Origin: Tubulanus polymorphus
Taxonomy: Eukaryota; Nemertea; Palaeonemertea; Tubulaniformes; Tubulanidae
Assembly: GCF_964204645.1 (NCBI RefSeq)
Contig: NC_134032.1
Coordinates: 15,812,775 to 15,872,774 of the forward strand
Reading direction: 5' to 3'
Length of the DNA stretch: 60,000 nt
Position numbers and translations under genes: made by a program. A model generated the notes under the pieces. It worked only from the letters and a program-made list of their open reading frames with translations, had not been told where the DNA came from and made no database searches. Positions 12,593 to 24,500 of the stretch are shown in pieces. Every line of letters starts with the position of its first letter. Position 1 is the first letter of the stretch.

Positions 12593-15500
12593 GGCAATAT
12601 TGGCAATATTGGGTCTCGATCACAGTTTTGATGAAGAGAACACACCTTTCCGATAATTGACTGATAATTCTATGCACTATGAAAGACTGTGAGTCAACAA
12701 TCAAGCCCAGTTAATCATGTGTCACAGTTAGGTTCTCGGTAGTTTCTATTTCATTGAGACCGATGTCCAGAGGCAACTTTCCAGTTACCACTACGGGCAA
12801 ATAAACTGAGCTTGCTATCCTGAAATCAAAGCGGAGGCAACTTTCCAGAGTTTACAGACCTTATAAACATTACATAGAAGTGAGACAGTTCTATGCGTAT
12901 TTATAGACTGTCATTCCGGTTCATTCTTGATCAAAATAGATTTCTAATGTTGAAATCAGGCTATGTAGGTTTAACTCTTAAACATATGAAAGGCGTTAGG
13001 TTGATTAATTAATAAACCATGACAATGGCGTCGATTGTGATTTTGTTTACTGCGGTCAATCCACTTGTGTCCAGGAGCCAGTTGCTGAAAAGTTGGTTAA
13101 AGATAACCGGCAGATAAATATCATAGTAACAATGACCATTTAATTGTCACTATGTCAACTATCCACTGGTTAACTCTAACCAACTTTTGAGCAACTAGTC
13201 CCACAGGGGCCGGTTGCACAGTCCTGACTTAAGTCCGAAAGTGGTCTTAAATCTTAAGACTGGTCTTAAGTTGTTAGATTGGCTCTAGAACTAAGTTGGT
13301 CTTAAACTGGTCTAACCCTAGTCATGACTATGCAACTAGCCCCAGGTGTATAAGTACATTGTTAAGACTCCAAATATTTAGATTTTGTTGAAGCAATATT
13401 TCTTGGTTTAGGCGATCTATTAGTATAAACAGTTGATAACAATAGTGATAATAAATTTTTAATCAAACATGTATATGAATTATCACTGCTTATGAGCTGA
13501 CGAAAGTAAATCTTTAATTAGAATATATTGAATATTGAATATATTTATTTTGCACTTTAATTTCAAGTATATACTAACAACATTAATTATCAATAATCAT
13601 ATATAATATATTTAAGGTGATAAATTTCAATTATATATCACATTAGCTAGTCTTCTCAAGGTAGTCAAGTTATTGATATTCAAAAGTTCACTATATTTGA
13701 GTGGAGGGTTTCCATTATCTTTCTGGTAGTAATTCTTTAGTATTACGTTTATACTTTTTACACATAAAAATACAATGGAACTCGTCTCCAATTTCGTCCA
13801 GGTCACAGTTACATTTTCGGTGATTTGAAGCATTCAGATTCAACAGGTAGTTTATGATTACTTGTCCTGAATTTGGTAAACAGTATCCGGTCCCGATACG
13901 GTAGGATTGTCAGGTACTCTGAGACTAAGATCGCGCTTAATCAGTCTATTATTTAAAAGCCGTTCATCATCATGATCGATTGCACTATTCCATGTTTGTT
14001 TATACTGGTCACACAATAACGTATGAACCATTGACTATGTCACTTCTGTATTGACTGGTTGCTGGCCAAGCCACACATACCCAAGTCTGCGCTGATTCTC
14101 AACGTTTAGAATTGATTTTGGCGCATAAGATTTTATGGAGTATTGTGCTGATCTTGGTGTTTAGTTGTTTACGAGTCGATCGGGTAGTGGCCTAGCCGAC
14201 GATTGCTGATGGCGTGGTTATTCGTATAACATTACGGGTAGAACTGTCGCATCAAATAGTTTTAATTGTAAATCAATTGGTAGATTGAGTTTTCACATTG
14301 ATTTACACAAACATAGAGCACCTTGCCTTGTTGTCTTCTGGCTTCATATTCTCTACACTGATTACACTGCCCTCTATTGGCACACTGGGTGACTACTATA
14401 CAGGGCTTGCTAAGTGCTGAATCCCGACTCGTAGTGTGAACGTAACTGGCTGTTGTAAGCGCCGTATTTTGGTGAATTCGGTACTTGATAAACGCTGAAT
14501 CTAGCTGTTATAATCGGTTATAAACTAGCTTTTCAGTAACTTAACTGATTGAACAGTGATATAGGGCGATAGTGCGAGAATATTTTTTATCGCCTTTCTA
14601 GTATAGATGGATAACTTTGGAGGTTTTCAGTACATCGGGCATTACACCATTTTGAAAGGAATTGTTAACGATTTAAGCCAACGGTTTAGCAATGATAGCT
14701 TTTAATATAATATTGTTGATATTTTCATGCCCACACATGAAGTTTTACAATCTAGAAATGAAATGATGTTATAAACTTCATTTCGTCCGTAGGAAAAAGG
14801 AGGAAACTGTTATCAAAGTTATTATTACGCATACAATTTCATTGAACTAGGTTATTTCTTAGAGAGATTTTTGATTTGGTAGAGGACGATTCTGTAACTC
14901 GAGTAGCTTGATCAATTAGAGTCTGAAAACCTTTTGATAGCATCAAAGATATGAAGTTACCAGTAGGTATTTGAGATGTTAATATTAGTCTCCCATTATA
15001 AAACACTTTTTACCTGACTTAGATCTAGGATGATTCAATTTCAGCATTAAAATCGTTGATACTTTGCCCTGGAGGGCGGTATACAGTGCCTACAAAGCAT
15101 TTAGATCTACTATCCGGTAATGTAAACAAGGCTTTCAAAATTAGGTTTCATGAGATTGAACTCTATTGTTAGTAATGGCTTAATATAAGTTTAGTTGTAC
15201 ATAGCATTGTTGTCATTCGCTTGTTTATAGTCCAGGTTTCAGTCAGACCCGAAATTTTGAAAGGATGATCAATAGAATGTAAATACACTTTTCGATTATC
15301 AAAGTTTATTATTCAAGCTCCAGGGGAAGGTTTTACAAACTGGTATTAACTTTAACCCCGGGGGCTAACTCAATTCATTTTCGAGTTAACCCCCGGGTTA
15401 AAGATGATACCAGTCTATAAAAAACTGGGCACTGATGTATTTAAGTGGAAAAGTGAAAAATCGCCCTCTTCAAGATAAGATATTCACGTTACAAAAATAT

Positions 15501-18500
15501 TCACAATTTGGCCTCTCTATATTATGTAATAGGCCGTCAAAGAACATATCTATAGGTCTATGATGGCTTTCGGGAATAGTGTTAAATTACCCTGAGTTAA
15601 CTGATCAGTAAGAAGTAAAATTTGGCTATTAAATTCAGTAGTTATCCAAGTGCTACGAGGAATGAAAAATTGAAAAAGGTACACATTATTTAGGTAGGAA
15701 TAACAAAATGAATATAGATATGAACGAAAAATATGTGCATGTTTTCGACCAAGCAAGTGCTAGAGTAAGTAGTATTACTAGGAATTTCATTGGAAGTGTC
15801 GTAAGAGAAGCTGATTTTAGTGTTTTCAATAAGAAATTAACAAGCCAGGTCCCTTTAAAAAACAGGAGGGTCCCATAATATGTCACGGTCCCTGAAACAA
15901 AAGCTGGTTTGAAAAAAACAGGTGGGTCCTTTACAAACGACAGATGGGTTTGGGACCTGGCTCTTATTGAAAACACTGGATTTTGGTTTAATGCGATGAA
16001 ATGTGGAAAGAACAGCCAAGTTCACTTAAATATATACACAGAAATATGATGCTTGGTTCTCATTTCGAATTTTTGGTCTCATTTCGAAGGGGGAATCGTA
16101 CATTAGTTTTGAAACTAACAAATAGATGGAAAATGATAGAAATAATTTACGCCAAAAAAATTCTTTGAAATCTAACGAGTGAGTGGTCGAGTGATTTAGA
16201 AGTTGACTCATCGTGGATACAAAATATCTTTACTAATTGCGCAAAATATCTTTACTTTAATAATCTAACTTTTCAGTTGGTTGTCCATAGTCTTTGGTAG
16301 TACTCAGAATTTATTACACTGTTAACTCTTATATGATAATTCGTTCAAATAAATTTGTTTTACAAGCTGAATTAATATACGGATGACTACATCACTTGGT
16401 GTGAACGGGCACCTTGCACCAAGGGTCGGTACCGTAAATAAATCATTTTCAGAAATCAGACTCAGAATCAGACTTTTTTTTTCCACGGCCGACAACTGGC
16501 AGACCGTCCTCCAGGTAGTCTAGTACCTAGCCTTTGTAGGGAACCCGTAAAAACGACTGGTATTCAGACTTTCCGCCAGGCAGACCATACAATCTCAATT
16601 TTTAGCAACTCCTCCTCCTCGCCACATATCATTGACGGAACCTGCGATATCGGAAGATTAAGTGAAAGCTTCGCTAATCGCCATTCGGTCTCACGAGATC
16701 TCTTTTTGGCGATTTACAAAAATCACGCCACTGGCGGAGTAGGCGCCGCCATCTTGAGTGTTGTACTAAGTACCGAGAACCATCGACATGAAACATACGC
16801 AAACTTTTATTTTTTCTATAATGTTATGAACTTTTTTTGTACAATGGCTGCAAAGAAAATAAACTTATATTTTTTTTCTAATAGCAAGTTCGTTTTAATC
16901 GGGCAGGCGCAGAAATTTGAAAAAAAAATTTTATCTAAGTTATTATCGGTCTATTTATTATTAAAAAGTCTTTGAAAGTGATACACATTATGGTCATGAA
17001 AAGTCTCCGGAAGGCCGTCGAGTATATGTCGATCTTTTTGAACTATAACCTGACTCTATTAGGCCAAAAAAAAAATCGATCTGACGGATTTGTTCCTGCC
17101 TTCTGTCTAGGGCATCCAGTCTCACCGTAGTGCTGCCCAGGGCATTAGGCGAAAAAGATTTGTATAATTAAAAGAGTAATAGAATGAAAGTCATGACCAC
17201 TTTTTCTGAATAGTAATAAGCTATCATCAGTCGATTATGGACACTGAGTCTAAAGTCCGTCTCCCAGGTCTCGTCTCCTTGGCACGCTTCAGTTTCCGCT
17301 GAACTTAGAAAGATCCTACATTTTTCATAGTGAAAGGCCTGCAAGTTATAACAATTTAAGGTCACTGCTTTGCGCCCTTGTACGCTGACAATAGTTACCC
17401 CATGGGATCTGTCTTAAAGATGTTGATGGAAAGGAAACTCCATTTGAACTTGTTATTGTCGTGTCTTTTGCGGAATTGTCCAAAAAGACTGTGTTCTTAC
17501 TGTTCTTGGCTGTTGTGCTTTCTTGAGATCGATATAAATCCGTTAAGAAAATGATGGGAGGGGGTTAGGGTCTTGGGGAAAAGTTGAGAATTGAAATTGT
17601 AGCACACTCAATGATTAGACAGTATAAGCATTTTATAAAACCAGCGCAAGGATCTCATTTTTTACAACATCTTCATCATTGCGAAACGTTGGTATCGTCT
17701 ACACCCCCCCCCCCATGTTCAACTAATCATCAATATAGTTTTAATAGTGCTGCACGGGAAATCTATATTTAGAATCTGTGATCGCGCTTCAGTTCATCCA
17801 ACAAACATGGTTACCACATAACAGGGAAATTGGGAAAAACTTGGCATTTTGAAATAATAATTCCCAGTTTGGATATTTTGGAATTTGAAAAATATTCTTC
17901 AAGTCAGGGAAATATTTGGGAAATTCATTCACATTTCACGTATTTTGCATTTGTCAAGTGTTATTTTCTTCAGCAATTTTCCTTAAGAATCAGTTTTATC
18001 AACCAGTCACCGCTAAAGTGTTGACTGTAGCATGACGATATGTGTTGATTTCCATTTGGGAAAATTGAAAAATCACCCATGAAATTCTTGGGAAAAACCT
18101 GGGAATTTCTAATTCATATAACTGTGGGAACCATGAACAACACTGAAATAAGTCATTGTTTTTAATTCAGGCACAATGTGCTTGTCTCAAGTGATAGATA
18201 GGAAGATTATAGATTTGATATTGTCAGAGCCATCCTTTTCATTGATTCAAGACATAAAAACGAACATTCAACCGCGCGGCAGCAAAGGTCTTATTTGTTA
18301 TTAGTCATTAGCAGGAAAATGGGCCTCAGATGCGCCAATTTCATAATTTCCTTGCGTGGGGCCGAAAACCCCCTGTAAGGGGCTTCGTACTGTTTGCGCT
18401 CGCAACAAGTTGACTTTTAATATTTCTGTGTTTTTTAAACGCCTCTGTTTTCATCCCTGAGGAATTCGTTATGCTTCATCTTGCAATGCAGCTTTTATCA

Positions 18501-21500
18501 ACATTCAGGTTCAGTGAGTCAAAGCTTTTAAGCACCGAGTAGAACTGGGTCTTCCAGAAAGGACTTTGTGCCCAGTGCAGGCTTTATGTTTCTATTTGGA
18601 TCGCTTGGCGTCCCGGACGGGTTCGCCCCCCCCCCCCCCCAGAGGGGCTAACTCGATCGGTTTTTCATTTATCCACTCGATCACCTGAAAGGTGACATTT
18701 CTCGAGACTCTGAGGCTCGCTGGGTCTCATCGTTAATTAAGGACATAGGAAAGGGTGAAGTACTCGAAGGAAATATCACAATTTTTGGAACAAAAATTTG
18801 GTGGCAGTCCCGCCCTCCTGCCCCGCTTAGCGGTATTGTGTGACTGCTTTAGTGAAATTAGATGGCGCGTATTACTGTGGCTAAATGCAATTACACAGTG
18901 CCAGGGGTCGGTTCGAAAAATCATTGGTAATGATTCTAAATTCAGAGCATATTAAAAAAACAAACATATAAAAGGGTACCTCGGAAATACAAATTTTAGT
19001 TTCAAAATTTAAAAAATATTGGTAATCTTAATTGGTATTTAGCATGCCAGATCTACACATTCATTTGAAAACTACTGTGAACTACTGAGTCATGATTGCA
19101 TTTTATGTTCCATTCATTCATATTTCATTGTTATTTACAGAACTTCCAGACCCAGGGGGTACCGCTGCACCGGCAATCGGCCGAAACTCGTGCTCGAAGT
19201 AAGTTCAGTTTACAAATTCAATCTGGTTCAATCTATTTTCATCTGATAGTCGCGACCTGTTTTTATACAGACAGGGTCAGTAAAAGAAGATGTGAAATAT
19301 TATCATTCATCTCTTATGCGGCGCTTTATGGTTATTTTTGACTTTGTTGTGTGCGGGAATAACTTGCTCACAAAATGCTGTGAATCAAAATTTGCCTTTT
19401 GCATATAAAATGCTCTGTGCGATTAGTGCTATTTAAGACTTTAAATTAGAAATCAACGTTCGGTATATTTTCGCTAAAATTAGTTCCATGCGAAAAATTC
19501 CATTATTTAACTGAATTCGGCACTGCACATTTATAATAGATTCTTAGTATTAGACGTGCTACCTATGAGCGATTATCTCAATTACAAGCAACATTAATTT
19601 CATTAGAATGGCCTGAAATACCATGAAGTGTCTGCATTCCAAATTTCTTCGGAATAGAAACAGTCGTCTCAAACTTAAAAGTTTTAGAAAAACACAAATC
19701 CACATTTGGGTCAGCTCTTGATCAAAACTAGTTTTGGAAATGTTGTATGTGATAATTAATTGTATTTTTTTCTTTACAGCTATCAACACTTTGTTAGCGC
19801 GAGAGATAGATGATGAGGAGTTTCTGGACATATTTCTGCCTCAACGTAAGTTGGTAGTAACTATTTTCATACCATATCCTGTGATCCTATCAAAAAGTCA
19901 TAAAAGGTCAAGTGCCCTCTAAATAGAATACTTATTCTTTCTTTAAATTTTATATGTGTGTAAATGATAAGTGTGTTGCTAATTTGGATTTTAGTAAAGC
20001 CATTACTGAGAAATAAGACTTAAAGTCGGCTATTTTCACCAGCTTCCCGCGTTTACTGTGAAAAACCCAAGATTGCTGATGTCGTTGTAGTCAAACACAC
20101 ATTTCCACACACGTCGTACCATTGAAGAATAACAAACTTTTGATGCGCTATATGAATGCTATGGCAAACTAATACTAGATTCGATTTAAAACAATGAACT
20201 TAGTTTTATTATATAGATTTTAAAACAACCCTCAGTGAAATAAGCAGTGTAAATCTGAAATAATCCACTACTGTCTGTTACACATGCTCTCCGTGCGACG
20301 TTTTGGTCCGTAATTTCGTTAATAATCGGTTTATCTACCTTTATTAAGCATCAATTTGTTCAGTGAGGAATTTGCATTCAGAAATAAACAACAATTTTCA
20401 CTTAAGTTGTTTTTGTTTTCATTTATGAGCGATAGTTTACTCAGCATACGCTCGCGTAATGCTGAAAAATCAGCTCCGCGGACGCTCGGAAACGTTACAG
20501 TGACGTCATCACCTGCTCATTAGCATATCAAAATACAGTAGGTGGCGCCACGTGACGGGCCATAAAAGTCGTTTTTCAGCATTCCGCGAGCGTATGCTAG
20601 GTAAACTATCGCTGATAGAAGAAAACACAAACAAATTTCTGCCAGTTCATGATTTATTTCTGAATGCAAATTCCTTACTGAACAAATTGATGCATAATAT
20701 TTACAGATCAACCGATTATTAACGAAATTACGGACCAAAACGTCGCACGAAGAGCATGTGTGACAGACAGTAGTTTCCAGTCTCTAATCGCGCACCACAT
20801 AATCACCATTCATAGCATATTTAATCCTTTTAGAAGTTGTTTAAGATTCCTAAATGCTTTCTGATGATACTGTTGATACTGTTACACATAACACAACAAA
20901 CATACAATGTATAGCCAGCAGTAGAGCTGTGAATATAGTGAAGAAATGATGTATAGATTTTATATATAGACAATGAGTACTGAGTTCACACACGTGTATG
21001 TTTGTTTGGCAAAAATGACGCATGAATGTGGTGCTGACACGCGGCTGCGGCCGAGGTGCTTACGCTATATCGGTCAATGATCCAGTTATTTAATTTTACT
21101 GATTTAAGACAAATAAGTGATTTTTTTTCTGCAAGGCTGATCCCAGATCGTTATTTTATATACTTAAGTATCTCTATAAGTAGGAATTAGAGGACACTTG
21201 ACCTTTAACCTCACTGTTTGGAGCGAGGGAAGTTTATTCATTTTATGTTTTAATGTATTTTTTTTAAATTTACAGTAACTAATATCATGATGGAGTGTGA
21301 ACACAGGAACAAAATTCAGGATTTCCTTCGAACTTTCGTACCACAAGGCATCCCACCACCGGCTACTCCACCCGCTGCTGCCCCTCCCCATCCAGTACAG
21401 GGTAATTCGCCTCAGCAGCGGCCCCTCAGACAGCCGCCCCCTGGAGCAAAACGTCATTCCACTAGATTGATGGGGCGGTCGTTTGAGGGAGAACTGGCGG

Positions 21501-24500
21501 AGGTAAGAATTTAAATTTTTCTTTGTATTTCATTAAACAGAAAGATGAATTGAATTCTATGATTTGAATTTGTGTGTCATTCTACAGTTTATATCGGTTG
21601 ATTTTCAGCAAACATTCTATTTATACGTCTAGTTTGTGACTAATTTAGCAAAAACGATTTGATTCGAAGTATGAATAAACGTTTGCTGAAAGTCGATCGT
21701 GTATGTTTAACCCTTTCAGTGCTGGCTAATTAATACCCTATAGTGCTGAAGATAATTTTGTTAGTAATGTTTTGAATAACGGGAATAGCACTATAGTGCG
21801 TCTACACCGCGGTGCGGTGTATCGTTAGTTACTAGTATTTCACCATGTTTGACAGGTGCTGCCATCTTTGAAGGGAGATAATGAGTAATTACTAATTAAA
21901 TCAATACACCGCAGTGCGGTGTACTAGCGGTGTACTAGCAATATCCATCACTGATTCATACACCGCACTGCGCTGTAGACGCACTGAAAGGGTTAACCCA
22001 TTAGCACTCAGCAATTTCACTATGTAGTGTCAATTACTCCTCACAAAATTCAAGATAAAAGTTTTGTAGTAAATAGTCGAGGCTTTCATCTGATATAAGA
22101 TTTGATGAGGTGGGCCACCAAAATCGTGTCCTTTTGGCCCCCCCGAAATTCATCCAAACTTCCTCGGATTTGAAGTGAGCGCTCAGATGTGTCATGTTCA
22201 TACTCTAAATACTCGAGAAATTGAGATAGGAGGATGTTGATTTCTGTTCGATATTTCGAGGACTTAGGTGTGTAGATTGTTATAAGCTATCGGGTTCGAA
22301 TCCCACTATAACCGTTTTTGTGCTTTATACGAAAAAAGTGCCGGGCGGATACGGGCGGCTTGAGGAGTAATAGGCAGGGCGGATACGGGCAGCTTGAGGA
22401 GTAATAGGCAGGGCGGATACGGGCGGCTTGAGGAGCAATAGGCAGGGCGGATACGGGCGGCTCGAGTGCTAATGGGTTCATTATGAGCATGATCTTCGAG
22501 GTCACATGGCCTGGTCCGTGATTGGCTGAAGAACTCGTTTGTGAACAGGTCATCCAAATATCGGGTGTGTCTATATCATATCACTCACAACCACCTTTTT
22601 TGGGCTAATGGGGGCTTAGGTCTAATTCCAATTCAGTGGCTCTAACGCATGCGCACGGAGGTGTACGACTTAGAAAATTCAACCAAAGTCGAAAGTTGAT
22701 TAAGAGAAAATTGAGTGGAAAGAGTGAGACGCGAACCCGGGTCAATAGATCGCTAGCGTCACGTCTCCTCGCTAGACCACGGAGCTCGACGAAATCCCAC
22801 CGATTGTTTTAACTACATATAGCCTCACCTTACCCTAATCCTAACCCTACGGGGAAAACGGAACCCTCTGGACCCTCTACTCACCCTCTTGAGGCGTTTT
22901 CTGACCCTGTATTAGTATCTATATTAGTATATTTCATTATATATAGAGGGCAGCAGAATCGATGGATAGGATCTTGCCATCAATAGGTAGTTAGTGAGTG
23001 ATACGATATCGTCAAACCCCTATCATCTAAATATTTCAGATATTTCTAGACAACATACAATTTTATTATGGACTTAAGCTTTTGAAAAGTCCATTTTGTT
23101 ATCGCATATGAAACTTTCATGCAAAATAACTTCCGAACGAGGCTTAGTTTCTCTTCGGAAGTTTCAAAACATTCAATGCAGTTATAAAATCTCGAACCCT
23201 ATTGAATTTCATCGGAATCCGTTAGTTATTTATTTGTTGTTGGAACTAAATTTTGTTTGGGAATAATAATGCGCCTCGCGTGTGGCCCAAAGTTTTCTTG
23301 GAAACTGCAAATGATACAACCGCCAGGGTTCAAAGCAGGGTGCAAAGCAGTGAATTTTATAGAAGGGCTGTAAAATTGGGAACTTGGAAATTGTTAAATT
23401 TACGAAAATAGATTGTCCAACAAACTTCGTAAACAGCTATGAAAAATGATATCATCACACTATGAACGTGGAATGTCTATTTGAGTCAGTGGCGAAAACC
23501 CACTAACCATGTACATTGATTATGAATCATTATGCAGTTGTGCTGATTATCACATGTATATAGTGTCAATTCACGCAGATCGTAGACAGATTTTCATAGA
23601 AACTTCTGGATTCAATCAAGGGGTGGATATCTTAGGCTTTTTTGATTACTTGTAGCGCGGATTCTCCGAAATTCTGCCAAAAACTTCATGCCGGGGATAG
23701 TTATGCGATTCCATTCACCTTGAAAAAAAAAAGAAATTTTCGATCTAATTACCTGTAAAAAGTCAGTTTTCTTCCATCATTTGAATTCAATCCAATAGTT
23801 TTCACTTTTTTTTCATTTGTTCTGCTTATAATCTCTAATTTAGAGAACCGTACCAATGTTTAATTTTGATGCTGATTAAACATACACTCATGTAATTTAG
23901 AAAAGTCCATATTAACAATTTCGTTTCTTTTTGTAACTTGTCAGGATATTGAAATCTTGGCATTTGCTGGCCTTTACAAGTTGTGCTGTTGACCACTGAT
24001 ATCTGTATTTGTATAGTGGTCCAAGCTGATTCTACTGCATCAGATATAAATGCAGGTGTGCTTGTGATGTTTCCAGCCATTTTTATTCTCCAAATATCAT
24101 GTTTGATATTTTTTTGAATAACATAAGTTTATACTTTAACAAATGATTCGTTCAGAACAATCGTGTATAAGATGAGTTAAATCTCGTCAAACGGAAACTG
24201 TAATCAATTGGTCCCAGAAGTACCATGTCCCTGTTCTAACCGACACTTTTTCATTGATTGAAATGTACTTTTTCAAAAAAGCAAATCAGTAAAAACTGTT
24301 GGTTTTTATAAATGCTGAACTCTTAGTTTTGCTGCCGGAAATGACGAGATATCCTCATTACTTAAAGGTGTTAATTGTTGGATTCCAGATTTTATAATTC
24401 TGATTTTTGTATTTTATGCTAAACAAAATTTTTCATTTTTTCTCTTTACAGACACGACCACCTCCTAAAAAGAAAACCAAGCGAAAAAGGAAAGCTCCGG

